A DNA stretch of 64,000 bases, taken from the NCBI GenBank assembly GCA_905181865.1, contig CAJIZG010000003.1:808501-872500 (forward strand), read 5' to 3'. Position numbers and translations under genes: made by a program. The notes beneath the pieces were generated by a model. The model worked only from the letters and a program-made list of their open reading frames with translations. It did no database searches and was not told the origin of the DNA. The DNA is from Urechidicola croceus (GTDB lineage Bacteria > Bacteroidota > Bacteroidia > Flavobacteriales > Flavobacteriaceae). This document shows, one piece after another, positions 38,630 to 49,065 of the stretch; position 1 is the first letter of the stretch; every line of letters starts with the position of its first letter.

Positions 38630-40321
38630 ATGAAAAAAATAATTGCTACATCAAATTATATTTTGATTGCTATTATCACTATTTCCATCATTAGTTGTCA
38701 TAACAGAAATCCTAGAAGTGTATCTTCACTGACTGGATGGTCGTCAAAAGATAAGACAAAGGCCGGATTCGCTCCTGACAAAGATTACAAAGGACAGTTA
38801 ACACCGCCAGGTATGGTTCTCATAGAAGGAGGTGCTTTTGTTATGGGTAGCGTCCAAGATGATGTTATGCATGATTGGAACAGCACTCCTGCTAAACAAC
38901 AAGTACGTTCCTTTTATATGGACGAAACTGAAGTTACTAATTCTGAATATAAGTTTTATTTAGAATGGTTAGCACAAGTGTTTCCTCCTTCTGAAGAAAA
39001 CTACAAACATATTTATACTGCAGCAGTGCCAGACACATTGGTTTGGAGAGAGGCATTGGGTTATAACGAAATATTGACAAAAACTTATTTAAGACATCCG
39101 TCTTTTCAAGATTATCCTGTTGTTGGAGTAAGTTGGAATCAAGCAACAAATTATTGCAAATGGAGAACTGAAGTTGCGAACGAACGAATTTTAATTGAAG
39201 CAGGAGTTCTCAAAAATATTTACTCTGAAGATTCGTTATCTGTTGATGGTAAAAATCACTTTAATACGGAGGTCTATTTCTCTAATCCTTATGCATTATT
39301 TGATGGAGACTCGACAATATATGATAAAGGATTACCAGAATACAAAAAAACGAAAGGACGTTCGGATCGTGATGAATTTTCAGGTCGGCATGTTAAAATG
39401 AGAGATGGTTTGACAATATCAGGATTTCGATTACCTACGGAATCTGAGTGGGAGTTTGCTGCCAAATCAGATGCCGAAAATCGAGAGTATAATAATATTA
39501 GGGGTAGAAAGAAATATGCTTGGCAAGGTAAATATACTAGAAACAAATCGCGCAGAAGCGAAGGAGATCAGTTAGCGAATTTCAAACAGGGTCGAGGAGA
39601 TTACAGTGGTGTGGCAGGATGGAGCAGTGATGGTGCTGATATTACGATGGCTATAAAACAATACCCTCCGAATGCTTTTGGATTGTATGATATGTCTGGA
39701 AATGTTGCCGAATGGGTTCAAGATGTCTATCGTCCAATTATTGACACGGATGCAAATGATTTTAATTATTTCCGAGGTAACGTGTTCACAAAACAAAAGA
39801 TTGGCCCTGAGGGAAAGGTAATTATTGCCGATTATAAAAATGTAGAATATGATACATTAGCAAATGGTAAAATTGTAGTTGAAAATTTACCCGGAAGAAT
39901 AAAAAGAGTTCCTATTGACAAGCGAGACGCCTATATGCGATCTAATTACGATAAAGCATACCAAATAAATGAGCGTGATGGAGATTTAGCTTCAACTAAA
40001 TTTTTCGAAAAAGACGAAGAGGAATTTGAAGCCATACCTAGAATGTATAATTCGCCAGTTGCCAAGAAAGAAGTGGGTGAAAAAGGTTTGATGATTCAAC
40101 AATATGATAAAGAGAAGAGAACAACTTTAATTGGTGATAATGCCCGAGTCTTTAAGGGTGGCTCATGGAACGATCGTGAATTCTGGTTGGATCCTGCTCA
40201 AAGAAGATATTTACCCGAATATATGGCTACAAGTTATATTGGGTTTAGATGCGCAGTGGACAGATTAGGGCCAATGACTCCAAAAAGACGTAAGCGCTTT
40301 AACTCAGACGTTGTTAGATAA
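38630..40321 (+). CDS. gldJ: gliding motility lipoprotein GldJ
   Basis: GldJ is an essential outer-membrane lipoprotein of gliding motility and type IX secretion. The 563-residue product has a lipoprotein signal (ILIAIITISIISC, then HNRNPRS). A formylglycine-generating-enzyme/sulfatase-modifying fold follows: GMVLIEGGAFVMGSVQDDVM, SFYMDETEVTNSEYKFYLEW, GFRLPTESEWEFAAKSD, GLYDMSGNVAEWVQDVY, VFKGGSWNDREFWLDPAQRR, GFRCA. GldJ uses this fold structurally rather than as the enzyme. It is followed by a terminator and murF, the order known from other flavobacteria. Confidence 0.93.
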   Translation: MKKIIATSNYILIAIITISIISCHNRNPRSVSSLTGWSSKDKTKAGFAPDKDYKGQLTPPGMVLIEGGAFVMGSVQDDVMHDWNSTPAKQQVRSFYMDETEVTNSEYKFYLEWLAQVFPPSEENYKHIYTAAVPDTLVWREALGYNEILTKTYLRHPSFQDYPVVGVSWNQATNYCKWRTEVANERILIEAGVLKNIYSEDSLSVDGKNHFNTEVYFSNPYALFDGDSTIYDKGLPEYKKTKGRSDRDEFSGRHVKMRDGLTISGFRLPTESEWEFAAKSDAENREYNNIRGRKKYAWQGKYTRNKSRRSEGDQLANFKQGRGDYSGVAGWSSDGADITMAIKQYPPNAFGLYDMSGNVAEWVQDVYRPIIDTDANDFNYFRGNVFTKQKIGPEGKVIIADYKNVEYDTLANGKIVVENLPGRIKRVPIDKRDAYMRSNYDKAYQINERDGDLASTKFFEKDEEEFEAIPRMYNSPVAKKEVGEKGLMIQQYDKEKRTTLIGDNARVFKGGSWNDREFWLDPAQRRYLPEYMATSYIGFRCAVDRLGPMTPKRRKRFNSDVVR

Positions 40322-40345
40322 ATTTTTACTTAAACTATTTATAAA

Positions 40346-40372
40346 AACCTCGTAAATTTAACGAGGTTTTTT
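40346..40372 (+). terminator. intrinsic terminator of gldJ
   Basis: AACCTCGT (40346-40353) and ACGAGGTT (40361-40368) form a perfect 8-bp stem with a 7-base loop, preceded by A5 and followed by T6 (40367-40372). It can work in both directions. A TACTTTTA box at 40372-40379 follows at once and ends four bases before the murF ATG. Confidence 0.85.
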
Positions 40373-40383
40373 ACTTTTATAAT

Positions 40384-41640
40384 ATGACTATAGAAAATAT
40401 ATACCAACTATATTCAAAATATTTTTTAGTTGATACTGATACTCGAATAATCAGAAAGAATACTATTTTTTTCGGTTTAAAAGGTAAAAATTTCAATGGT
40501 AACAAATTCGCGAAAAAAGCATTGTATAAAGCTGCATCATATGCCATAGTTGACGAAGAAGAGTATCAAACAGATGATCGTATTATACTTGTTAAAAATG
40601 CTTTAGAAACACTTCAAAAACTAGCAACATATCATCGTCAAAAACTCGGGATTCCAATCATCTCTCTTACAGGAAGTAATGGAAAAACAACAACCAAGGA
40701 ACTTATAAATTCAGTGTTGTCTACAAAATTCAATACAACTGCGACTAAAGGAAATCTGAACAATCATATAGGTGTGCCGCTTACCTTATTAGATATGACT
40801 CCTAATACCGAAATCGGAATCATAGAAATGGGTGCAAACCATTTGAACGAAATTGACTTTTTATGTCAAATTGCGAAACCAGATTATGGATATATTACAA
40901 ATTTTGGCAAAGCACATTTAGAAGGTTTTGGAGGTGAAGAAGGAGTGATAAAAGGTAAATCTGAATTATTCAAATTTATTAAATCTAAAAATGGAATAAT
41001 TTTCATAAATGAAAAAGATCCTATTCAGGTTGAAAAATCAATTGGTATAAATTCGATAAAATTTCACCCTAGTCTTAATTTTATAGATGCAACTCCATTC
41101 GTGTCTTTACAATTTGAAGAGACTAAAATTCAAAGTCAACTTATAGGCGCATATAATTACACCAATATTGCTGCTGCCATAAATATTGGTAACTATTTTA
41201 AGGTGGACAATACTAATATCAAAACTGCTATAGAAAATTACGCTCCAAGTAATAATCGCTCTCAAATTATTGATAAAGGATCCTCTAAAATAATATTAGA
41301 TGCTTATAACGCTAATCCAAGTAGTATGGATGCAGCCATCAAAAGTTTTCATCAATCACAAAGCAAAAATAAGATAATTGTGCTGGGTGACATGTTTGAG
41401 TTAGGTATGTCAAGCGAAAGAGAGCATCAGATAATCACCAACTTGATAGAAGATATGAATTTTAATTTTGTCTTCCTTATAGGGGCTCATTTTTATAAGG
41501 TAAAAACAAGAAAAGCTTCCAAATTTGAAAGCTTTTCTGAATTTATTAAAAATGTAAATTTCAATGATTTTAATAATTCCACAATTCTTATAAAAGGTTC
41601 TCGTGGAATGGCATTGGAACGTTTACTTGATTCCCTTTAG
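40384..41640 (+). CDS. murF: UDP-N-acetylmuramoyl-tripeptide--D-alanyl-D-alanine ligase
   Basis: MurF adds D-Ala-D-Ala to the peptidoglycan precursor in the cytoplasm. The 418-residue product has the N-terminal UDP-binding module, P-loop ISLTGSNGKTTTKELINSV, the ATP-site block IGIIEMGANHLNEIDFLCQI with the GYITNFGKAHLEGFGG region, and the C-terminal domain with ILDAYNANPSSMDAAIKSF and LGDMFELG. A 9-bp inverted repeat inside its end (41510-41537) probably serves as terminator for the opposite-strand operon. Its last 18 bases overlap the convergent kinase gene. Confidence 0.95.
   Translation: MTIENIYQLYSKYFLVDTDTRIIRKNTIFFGLKGKNFNGNKFAKKALYKAASYAIVDEEEYQTDDRIILVKNALETLQKLATYHRQKLGIPIISLTGSNGKTTTKELINSVLSTKFNTTATKGNLNNHIGVPLTLLDMTPNTEIGIIEMGANHLNEIDFLCQIAKPDYGYITNFGKAHLEGFGGEEGVIKGKSELFKFIKSKNGIIFINEKDPIQVEKSIGINSIKFHPSLNFIDATPFVSLQFEETKIQSQLIGAYNYTNIAAAINIGNYFKVDNTNIKTAIENYAPSNNRSQIIDKGSSKIILDAYNANPSSMDAAIKSFHQSQSKNKIIVLGDMFELGMSSEREHQIITNLIEDMNFNFVFLIGAHFYKVKTRKASKFESFSEFIKNVNFNDFNNSTILIKGSRGMALERLLDSL
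41502..41537 (-). terminator. probable terminator of the pfkA-gapA-kinase operon, embedded in murF
   Basis: On the minus strand GAAAAGCTT (41537-41529) pairs with AAGCTTTTC (41518-41510) around a 10-base loop and is followed by TTGTTTTT (41509-41502). It lies 85 bases past the stop codon of the minus-strand kinase gene, inside the murF coding region. The perfect 9-bp stem plus T-run is the form of an intrinsic terminator; the plus strand lacks a T-run here. Confidence 0.6.
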
Positions 41641-42480
41641 TTGTCTACGGTGATGCTCTATTAAACCATCAATTGGCCTTCTTACGATATTTCCAACTTT
41701 TACATTGTACTTTTTTGCTACTCGATTAATTATATCAGTAGAAAAAAATGCAATTGACCCAATAAAATGTACAGGAACCTCTTGGTATTGATCATAGGTC
41801 TTAATTCTAGTTTTGAAAAACTGTTTAATCCCTTTTTTTACAACTCTCGTAAAATACTCATTACGCTCATTTCTGAAAATGAATTCTGCAAACCTTGCCA
41901 AATAAGCATTCGGATTATCTTTTTTATAAAGATTCTCTTTGATAGCATCTGGATCTAAGTCAAACATTTTTGCGAATTTCTTACGCAAATTCTTCGGCAT
42001 TTTTTTGTAAAAATAATCTTGTATTAATTTTTTACCAAAATAATTACCACTTGCCTCATCCATTACTGAATACCCCAATGACGCGACAGTTGTATGAACA
42101 TCAACCCCATCAAAATAACTGCTATTAGAGCCTGTCCCTAGTATACATATAATTCCCGGTTCAGTTGTAGCAGCAAACGTTGCAGCATAAGTATCTTCTT
42201 TTACTACTACTTCCGCATTCTCAAAAATAGATTCAAAAATTTTACCTAAAGCCAAACTAGGTTTTTCAGTACCACAGCCAGCACCATAAAAAAATATTTT
42301 TAAAATTTTACTGGCATGCTCTTTTAACGGTTCATTTTCCAATACTCGTTCAGTTAGAACTTCTTTACTTAACACCGCAGGATTTAATCCATGAGTTCTT
42401 GTTTTTAAAACTACTAAACCTTCATTATCAAGAATTATCCAATCACATTTGGTTGAACCTCCGTCAGCTATTAAAATCAT
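41623..42480 (-). CDS. BadF/BadG/BcrA/BcrD-type ATPase, likely N-acetylglucosamine kinase-like
   Basis: A 285-residue sugar-kinase-fold protein (ASKHA superfamily). The phosphate-1 motif is MILIADGGSTKCDWIILDNE at the N-terminus, with phosphate-2 EPGIICILGTGSNSSYFDG, and the adenosine region HFIGSIAFFSTDIINRVAKK near the C-terminus. Related proteins in flavobacteria are annotated as N-acetylglucosamine kinases. It is the last gene of the pfkA-gapA operon and overlaps murF by 18 bases tail to tail. Confidence 0.75.
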   Translation of the reverse strand: MILIADGGSTKCDWIILDNEGLVVLKTRTHGLNPAVLSKEVLTERVLENEPLKEHASKILKIFFYGAGCGTEKPSLALGKIFESIFENAEVVVKEDTYAATFAATTEPGIICILGTGSNSSYFDGVDVHTTVASLGYSVMDEASGNYFGKKLIQDYFYKKMPKNLRKKFAKMFDLDPDAIKENLYKKDNPNAYLARFAEFIFRNERNEYFTRVVKKGIKQFFKTRIKTYDQYQEVPVHFIGSIAFFSTDIINRVAKKYNVKVGNIVRRPIDGLIEHHRRQLKGIK

Positions 42481-42498
42481 TTATTAAAACTTAAGATA

Positions 42499-43506
<1,008 letters not shown>

Positions 43507-43531
43507 TTATTCTATTTATATTAATATTTAT

Positions 43532-44518
43532 TTAAGTGCTCATTATATCTGAAACACGAAGTAATTCTAAATTTATTTTTGATTTTCCTTTTATGGCATT
43601 TTCTAAAGGTGTTAATTCTATATTGTTATTTAACAATCCAACCATAAAATTTGATTGATTCTCTAGCAAGGATTCTACTGCTTTTACACCCATTCTACTT
43701 GCTAAAACACGATCAAAACATGACGGTGATCCGCCACGCTGCATGTGCCCTAACACTGAAACTCTCACGTCATAACCTTCCATATTTTCATCCACATAGT
43801 CCTTAAGTTCAAAAATGTTCTTGCCAATCTTATCCCCTTCTGCTACCACAACGATACTTGAAGATTTACCAGATTTTCTACTTTTATTTAAAGACTCTAC
43901 AAGTCTCTCTAACCCCAAATCTTCTTCTGGAATTAAAATCTCTTCTGCACCACCAGCTATCCCCACATTCAACGCGATATGACCTACATCACGTCCCATA
44001 ACTTCGATAAAAAACAATCGATCGTGCGAACTCGCTGTATCACGAATTTTGTCTATTGCTTCAACAACAGTATTTAAAGCAGTATCAAAACCTAAAGTAT
44101 GAGTCGTTCCGAAAATATCATTATCAATTGTGCCAGGAATTCCCATTACCGGAAAACCAAATTCTTCATTAAAAATAAGAGCTCCTGTAAAACTACCGTC
44201 TCCACCAATAACTACTAAGCCATCTATACCGGCCTTATTTACATTCTCATATGCTCTTGCACGTCCTTCTTTTGTCCTAAAATCTTTAGACCTTGCAGAT
44301 TTCAAGATTGTACCACCCTTATTAATAATGCCTTTTACGCTTCGTGCATCCATGACATTAAAGTCTCCTTCAATTAATCCTTCATATCCACGGTTAACCC
44401 CAACACATTTAATATTATAAAACGCACAAGTTCTAACTACCGATCTAATTGCCGCATTCATCCCCGGCGCATCTCCTCCTGAGGTTAATACTGCTATTTT
44501 TTTTATTGTTCTTTCCAT
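43532..44518 (-). CDS. pfkA: ATP-dependent 6-phosphofructokinase
   Basis: The 328-residue enzyme phosphorylates fructose-6-phosphate. The ATP-site motif is TSGGDAPGMNAAIRSVVR. Glycine follows the aspartate in GGDGSFTGA, the residue usual in ATP-dependent rather than pyrophosphate-dependent enzymes. The catalytic loop is GIPGTIDNDI, and the fructose-6-phosphate site VLGHMQRGGSPSCFDRVLAS is present. It is the first gene of a minus-strand operon with gapA and a BadF/BadG-type kinase gene, served by a TAAATTTG box 17 bases upstream. Confidence 0.96.
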   Translation of the reverse strand: MERTIKKIAVLTSGGDAPGMNAAIRSVVRTCAFYNIKCVGVNRGYEGLIEGDFNVMDARSVKGIINKGGTILKSARSKDFRTKEGRARAYENVNKAGIDGLVVIGGDGSFTGALIFNEEFGFPVMGIPGTIDNDIFGTTHTLGFDTALNTVVEAIDKIRDTASSHDRLFFIEVMGRDVGHIALNVGIAGGAEEILIPEEDLGLERLVESLNKSRKSGKSSSIVVVAEGDKIGKNIFELKDYVDENMEGYDVRVSVLGHMQRGGSPSCFDRVLASRMGVKAVESLLENQSNFMVGLLNNNIELTPLENAIKGKSKINLELLRVSDIMST

Positions 44519-44534
44519 ATAAAAATAAGAAGTG

Positions 44535-44542
44535 CAAATTTA
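44535..44542 (-). promoter_or_regulatory. -7 element of the pfkA-gapA operon promoter
   Basis: TAAATTTG on the minus strand (44542-44535) matches TAnnTTTG exactly and ends 16 bases before the pfkA ATG. The region 19 bases upstream lacks TTTG, so this promoter may depend on other contacts. Confidence 0.6.
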
Positions 44543-44705
44543 AGATATATTAGCCTTGATTCCTATTAATTCTGACTCATTTTGACCAATTCTGTATTCA
44601 AATTGTATTTACTACTAGCAATATCAATTAAAACTATGTTATTATCAATATTCCACTTTAATCATATAGTTTACTCAAAATAACACACTTTTAGCAATCT
44701 AGAAA

Positions 44706-45134
44706 TTAAACTCTGTAGTAGTCCGGTCTCCAATTAATAATGCTTTTTTTAATATCCTTCTCTGATAGTTTTTCCTTTAATGCCTTCTCGACTAAAGCCG
44801 GAAATTCTTCATCTGAAGCAAAACGCAAACCTATAATTTGTCTTACTTTTAACTTCGCGTCTAATGTTTTTCCTGTCAATAAATAATAACGCAAATTCTC
44901 CTCAGCCTTTATAACTCTATCCTGAGCTATTAAAGCAAAAGTTCTTGTGTAAAAGCCTATAAGCACTAGGACAATTGTACTCAAAACAAGTAACGAAGCG
45001 GAATATCGATTATCATGGTTCGATGTAACTAAATTTACGATACTCCCTATCAACAATGCGCATAGTAATAAAGTACTTACAACATGATACCCTGTAACAA
45101 ATCGGCTATGGTTTTTAAAATTTTGTTCTTTCAT
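44706..45134 (-). CDS. small membrane protein, DUF6526 family
   Basis: A 142-residue protein with two transmembrane helices (VVSTLLLCALLIGSIVNLV at about 19-37 and LLVLSTIVLVLIGFYTRTF at about 48-66). A basic cytoplasmic C-terminal half follows (KAEENLRYYLLTGKTLDAKL, WRPDYYRV). This layout and its MKEQNFKNHSR N-terminus fit DUF6526, a conserved family of unknown function in Bacteroidota. It is a single gene; the 187 bases to pfkA hold no other gene. Confidence 0.8.
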   Translation of the reverse strand: MKEQNFKNHSRFVTGYHVVSTLLLCALLIGSIVNLVTSNHDNRYSASLLVLSTIVLVLIGFYTRTFALIAQDRVIKAEENLRYYLLTGKTLDAKLKVRQIIGLRFASDEEFPALVEKALKEKLSEKDIKKSIINWRPDYYRV

Positions 45135-45309
45135 AATGGCTTATAATTAATGTTTTACTGGTAAAGTTACTAAACGGATACTTCCTGCAAACATATATTA
45201 TACTATAAAATCAATTCTACCTCTCACCTAAAACTATATAAAATAAATTATCCTTAATTTAGTCAAGAACAAAAAGCAAACTTAATTTTTAGCATATAAC
45301 GGAATTACT

Positions 45310-45843
45310 ATAAGCGCAAACAGACGTAATTTTTTAAAAAAGACACTCTCAGCAACAGCACTTAGCATTGGAGCACAATGATTTCATTTGGACAGGAATT
45401 TCTATTTGAACCCATCAATTCAGCAGTAGCATATATATTTTTAACCAAACCATACTTTCAAAACCCAACGATTAACAGCATGACCATAATGTGGATTGTC
45501 AATTTAGCGTCCTATGGTTATCTAGAATTTAGAGAAACTGAAATTTTGGCTAAAGGGCTAGAAAAACTGAAAATGAATTCGTTGATGCATGCAATCTCGT
45601 AAATAAAATAACACTAAATAATTTAAAATCTGGTACTACTTATTACTACCGAGCTGTTTCAAAAAAAATTCAAAATTTGCCCCCTACAAATTAGTCTATG
45701 TCCACACTATCAAAAGTGAAATTTATAGTTTTACCACAGCCTCTAAAGAGCAAGATTCTGTATCCCTTTTAATCTTGAATGATATCCACGATCGTCCAGC
45801 AACAATTCCGCACCTGACAAAATTAGCAACTATAAAAAAATTA
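45310..45843 (+). pseudogene. Tat-exported metallophosphoesterase, N-terminal remnant
   Basis: Across three frames I can read a twin-arginine signal (NRRNFLKKTLSATALSIGA), a purple-acid-phosphatase-like N-terminal domain (NPTINSMTIMWIVN, then YGYLEFRETE, then NKITLNNLKSGTTYYYRAVS) and the start of the phosphoesterase domain with SLLILNDIHDRPATIPHL. The start ATG appears to be ATA at 45310-45312. There is a stop after SIGAQ, a frameshift near 45575, and another near 45680. The sequence ends right after the first metal-binding motif (ND-x-HD), where a TonB-dependent receptor fragment begins. The family hydrolyses phosphate esters outside the cytoplasm. Confidence 0.85.
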
Positions 45844-45847
45844 TATT

Positions 45848-47523
45848 TTGATAAAAAATTGCATGGATGTCGCATATAGCGAAGGTATATCAGGAACCAT
45901 CTTAATGGAAACTTCCAATAAAATTAATAGTGACTTTAAAACTGAATTTGGACTGAACTTAATTAGTGCAGATGCCATGCTTGATATTCCCACTGGAAAA
46001 AAATCTTCCCTTCAATTATCAGCCAGAAAATCTATCAACTCTGTTATAGAAACATCTCCGTATAAAAAGTATTATGACAAAGCCTTTCAAAACAGCAAAA
46101 TTCTAAACGATTCTGAAAATGTTATTAACTCTAATGATGAATTTTCTTTTTACAATATAAATGCTCGCTGGCTGTATGACATTAATCCGAATGACAACAT
46201 TCGAGTTAACTTTTTAAATTTCGACAATAACTTATTGTTTTTTGAAAATGCACTTATAAACAATATAGAAGAATCGAAGAGAGTAGCGCAGCCCAACGGA
46301 ATTTGGCAGGAGGGATTAACTACCACCGAATTTGGAATGATCAATTTTCGATTAATTTTCAAGTATACATTACAAATTACGCTTTAGAATCTATCAATCA
46401 TGATATTATAAATAACCAACGTTTACTTCAAGAAAATGAAGTTCTAGAGGAGTCTATAAAACTAGATTCTGAGTTTAAACTATCCAATAGAGTTTCACTA
46501 TTTAATAGTTATCATTATCAGGAAACAGGAGTAACAAACATTCAAGATGTGGACAATCCACTATTTCAAAGCAAATTTAAACAAGTTATTCGATCCCACG
46601 GATTGTCTTCCCAAATTGGTTTTCAATCAGGGAACCATCATACAAATTCAAGAATTGGTATTCGGTTAAATTACTTAGAAAAATTTTCAAAATTTTTAAT
46701 AGAACCACGATTAAGTTTCAGCCATCAAATTGTAGATAATCTTACTTTTCAATTACTTGGTGAACTAAAGCATCAAACGGCTTCTCAGATTATTGATTTC
46801 CAAGATGATTTTCTAGGTATTGAAAATAGACGATGGATCATAGCTAATGACGATGCGTTTCCTATTTTAAAAAGTTATCAGGATTCCTTAGGATTATTTT
46901 ATACCAACAATGGTTGGCTTATTCGTACTGAAGGTTATATGAAAAACGTTGACGGAGTTACCACGAAAAGTCAAGGATTTCAAAACCAGTATCAATATGT
47001 AAATGATATTGAGAATTATGAAGTTTTCGGTACTGACTTCCTTATTCGAAAAAGATTTAAATCAATTAATAATTCCATCAGTTACAGTTATATGAATAAT
47101 AAATATACCTTCAATAATTTATCCAAAATCAATTTTCCGAGTAATTTTGATATCACCCATAGTGTGTCATTTGTCTTTACATATTCAATCAAAAAATTAA
47201 ATATTTTAACTGGATTGAATTGACACTCTGGAAAGCCGACAACCAAACCAGTAAAAGGAATTGAAATAGTTGATGAAGCCATCAATTTCGAATCTGCAAA
47301 CAGTACTCGATTAGAAGATTACATGCGAGTAGATATTTCTGCCTAGTACAAATTTAATCTTTCAAAAAGAGTGTTGGCAAGTAGAACTATATCAGTTTGG
47401 AATCTTTTTAACCAAGAAAAAATTACTAATACATATTACAAAATTGATGTGAATAAAGTAATTGAAGTCAATCAAAACTCCTTAGGGTTTACTCCTAATT
47501 TGAGTTTTAGAGTCTCCTTTTAA
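45848..47523 (+). pseudogene. TonB-dependent receptor, barrel part only, decayed
   Basis: The fragment starts in the plug-barrel junction (YSEGISGTILMETSNKINSD) and lacks signal peptide and most of the plug. Barrel strands are recognisable: GLNLISADAMLDIPTGKKSS, and AGGINYHRIWNDQFSINFQV after a frameshift near 46300. TGA at 47221-47223 replaces a tryptophan codon and a TAG near 47345 replaces a glutamine codon. The ending NSLGFTPNLSFRVSF is the normal barrel C-terminus. Together with the truncated phosphoesterase just upstream it looks like a deletion that fused two genes. Confidence 0.85.
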
Positions 47524-47544
47524 AAACTCGCCTTAAATAAAGTG

Positions 47545-47576
47545 CATAAAAAAACTCCCACTATCGTACGGAGTTT
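47545..47576 (-). terminator. terminator of the gltB-gltD operon
   Basis: AAACTCC (47552-47558) and GGAGTTT (47570-47576) form a perfect 7-bp stem with an 11-base loop. On the minus strand it is followed by a T-run (complement of 47545-47554), so it ends gltBD transcription 25 bases after gltD. On the plus strand the T-content after it is weaker but may also end the old receptor transcript. Confidence 0.75.
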
Positions 47577-47600
47577 ATTTATTATTTATTGACTAGATTT

Positions 47601-49061
47601 TTATAAAGATGGTAAATCACCATCTCCTTTAGTTGCCAAATCAGATTTTCCCATTAAGTAAATATCCACTTCTCTTGCCGCTTCTCTACCCTCTGAAATA
47701 GCCCAAACAATCAAAGATTGTCCTCTGCGCATATCTCCTGCTGCAAAGATATTAGGAATATTAGTTTGGTACTTACCATACGCTGCCTTGTAATTAGAAC
47801 GAACGTCTTTCGCAATGCCCAATTTATCTGAAATAGTACTTTCAGGCCCCGTAAATCCTAATGCCATCAATGCTAAATCACATGGCCAAGTCTTTTCAGT
47901 TCCTTCAATTTCAATTAATTTCGGACGCTGTCCAGGAACTATTTTCCATTCAACATTTACCGTTTTTAAAGCCGTTAATTTATCATTCTCGTCCGTAACA
48001 AATTCTTTGGTATTAATCAACCAATTTCTTTCTGCCCCCTCTTTGTGAGACGATGAATTTTTTAATTGTAATGGCCAATATGGCCAAGGTGTTGAAGCAC
48101 TTCTAAGCCCTGGTGGCTTAGGCATAATTTCAAAATTCGTAACAGATCTTGCTCCATGACGATTTGAAGTACCTATACAGTCAGAACCTGTATCACCTCC
48201 ACCAATAACAATTACATCTTTATCAGTAGCTAATACTTGGTTTTCTATGGTTTGTCCAAAATAAACTTTTGTTTGTTGCGTTAAGAAATCCATTGCTTGT
48301 ATTACGCCATCAGCATCAATACCCGGAGTTGGCAAACTTCTACTTTCAGTGGCCCCTCCACAAAGCACAACTGCATCAAAATCTTTCAATTCTTCTACAT
48401 CATAATTCACACCAACATTTACATTTACTTCAAACGAAACACCTTCTGCTTCTAGAATAGCAATACGTCTATCAATGATTCCCTTTTCCAATTTAAAATT
48501 GGGAATACCATACCTTAGCAATCCACCGATAGCGTCATCACGCTCAAAGACAGTTACAGCATGACCTGCTCTATTTAATTGTTGAGCTGCTGCTAAACCC
48601 GCAGGTCCAGATCCAACAATTACAATTGTCTTTCCTGTTCTCGTTTTAGGTGGCTGTGGTTTGATCCAACCTTCTTTAAATGCTCTCTCAACAATATTCT
48701 TTTCTATATTTTCGATAGCAACAGGCTCTTCGATAATACCTAACACACAAGATGTTTCACAAGGCGCTGGACATAAACGCCCTGTAAATTCCGGGAAATT
48801 ATTTGTTGAATGCAAAATCCAAGAGGCTTTTTGCCATTCTCCTTGATGCACCATATGATTGAAATCTGGAATCAAGTTCCCAAGTGGACAACCACTATGA
48901 CAGAATGGAATTCCACAATCCATACATCTCGAACCTTGCTCAGTAATTTCAGCATTACTTAGAGGCACCGTAAATTCTTTATAATCAGCAACACGCTTTT
49001 TAACAGCAGTATATGCCTCATCTTTTCTTTCGAATTCCTTAAAACCAGTTGTTTTTCCCAT
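47601..49061 (-). CDS. gltD: glutamate synthase small subunit
   Basis: The 486-residue FAD- and iron-sulfur-containing subunit takes electrons from NAD(P)H for the large subunit. The N-terminal cysteine motif is CMDCGIPFCHSGCPLGNLIP with a second group CPAPCETSCVLG. The FAD-binding motif is TIVIVGSGPAGLAAAQQLN and the NAD(P)-binding one VIVIGGGDTGSDCIGTSNRH. The C-terminal NIFAAGDMRRGQSLIVWAIS is complete. It starts 4 bases after gltB. Confidence 0.96.
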   Translation of the reverse strand: MGKTTGFKEFERKDEAYTAVKKRVADYKEFTVPLSNAEITEQGSRCMDCGIPFCHSGCPLGNLIPDFNHMVHQGEWQKASWILHSTNNFPEFTGRLCPAPCETSCVLGIIEEPVAIENIEKNIVERAFKEGWIKPQPPKTRTGKTIVIVGSGPAGLAAAQQLNRAGHAVTVFERDDAIGGLLRYGIPNFKLEKGIIDRRIAILEAEGVSFEVNVNVGVNYDVEELKDFDAVVLCGGATESRSLPTPGIDADGVIQAMDFLTQQTKVYFGQTIENQVLATDKDVIVIGGGDTGSDCIGTSNRHGARSVTNFEIMPKPPGLRSASTPWPYWPLQLKNSSSHKEGAERNWLINTKEFVTDENDKLTALKTVNVEWKIVPGQRPKLIEIEGTEKTWPCDLALMALGFTGPESTISDKLGIAKDVRSNYKAAYGKYQTNIPNIFAAGDMRRGQSLIVWAISEGREAAREVDIYLMGKSDLATKGDGDLPSL

Positions 49062-49065
49062 TCTA

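Noticed and set aside
38630..40321. Active formylglycine-generating (sulfatase-activating) enzyme
   Set aside because: The lipoprotein signal, length, and neighbours (murF, porV) identify GldJ, which uses this fold for motility and secretion; no sulfatase gene is near.
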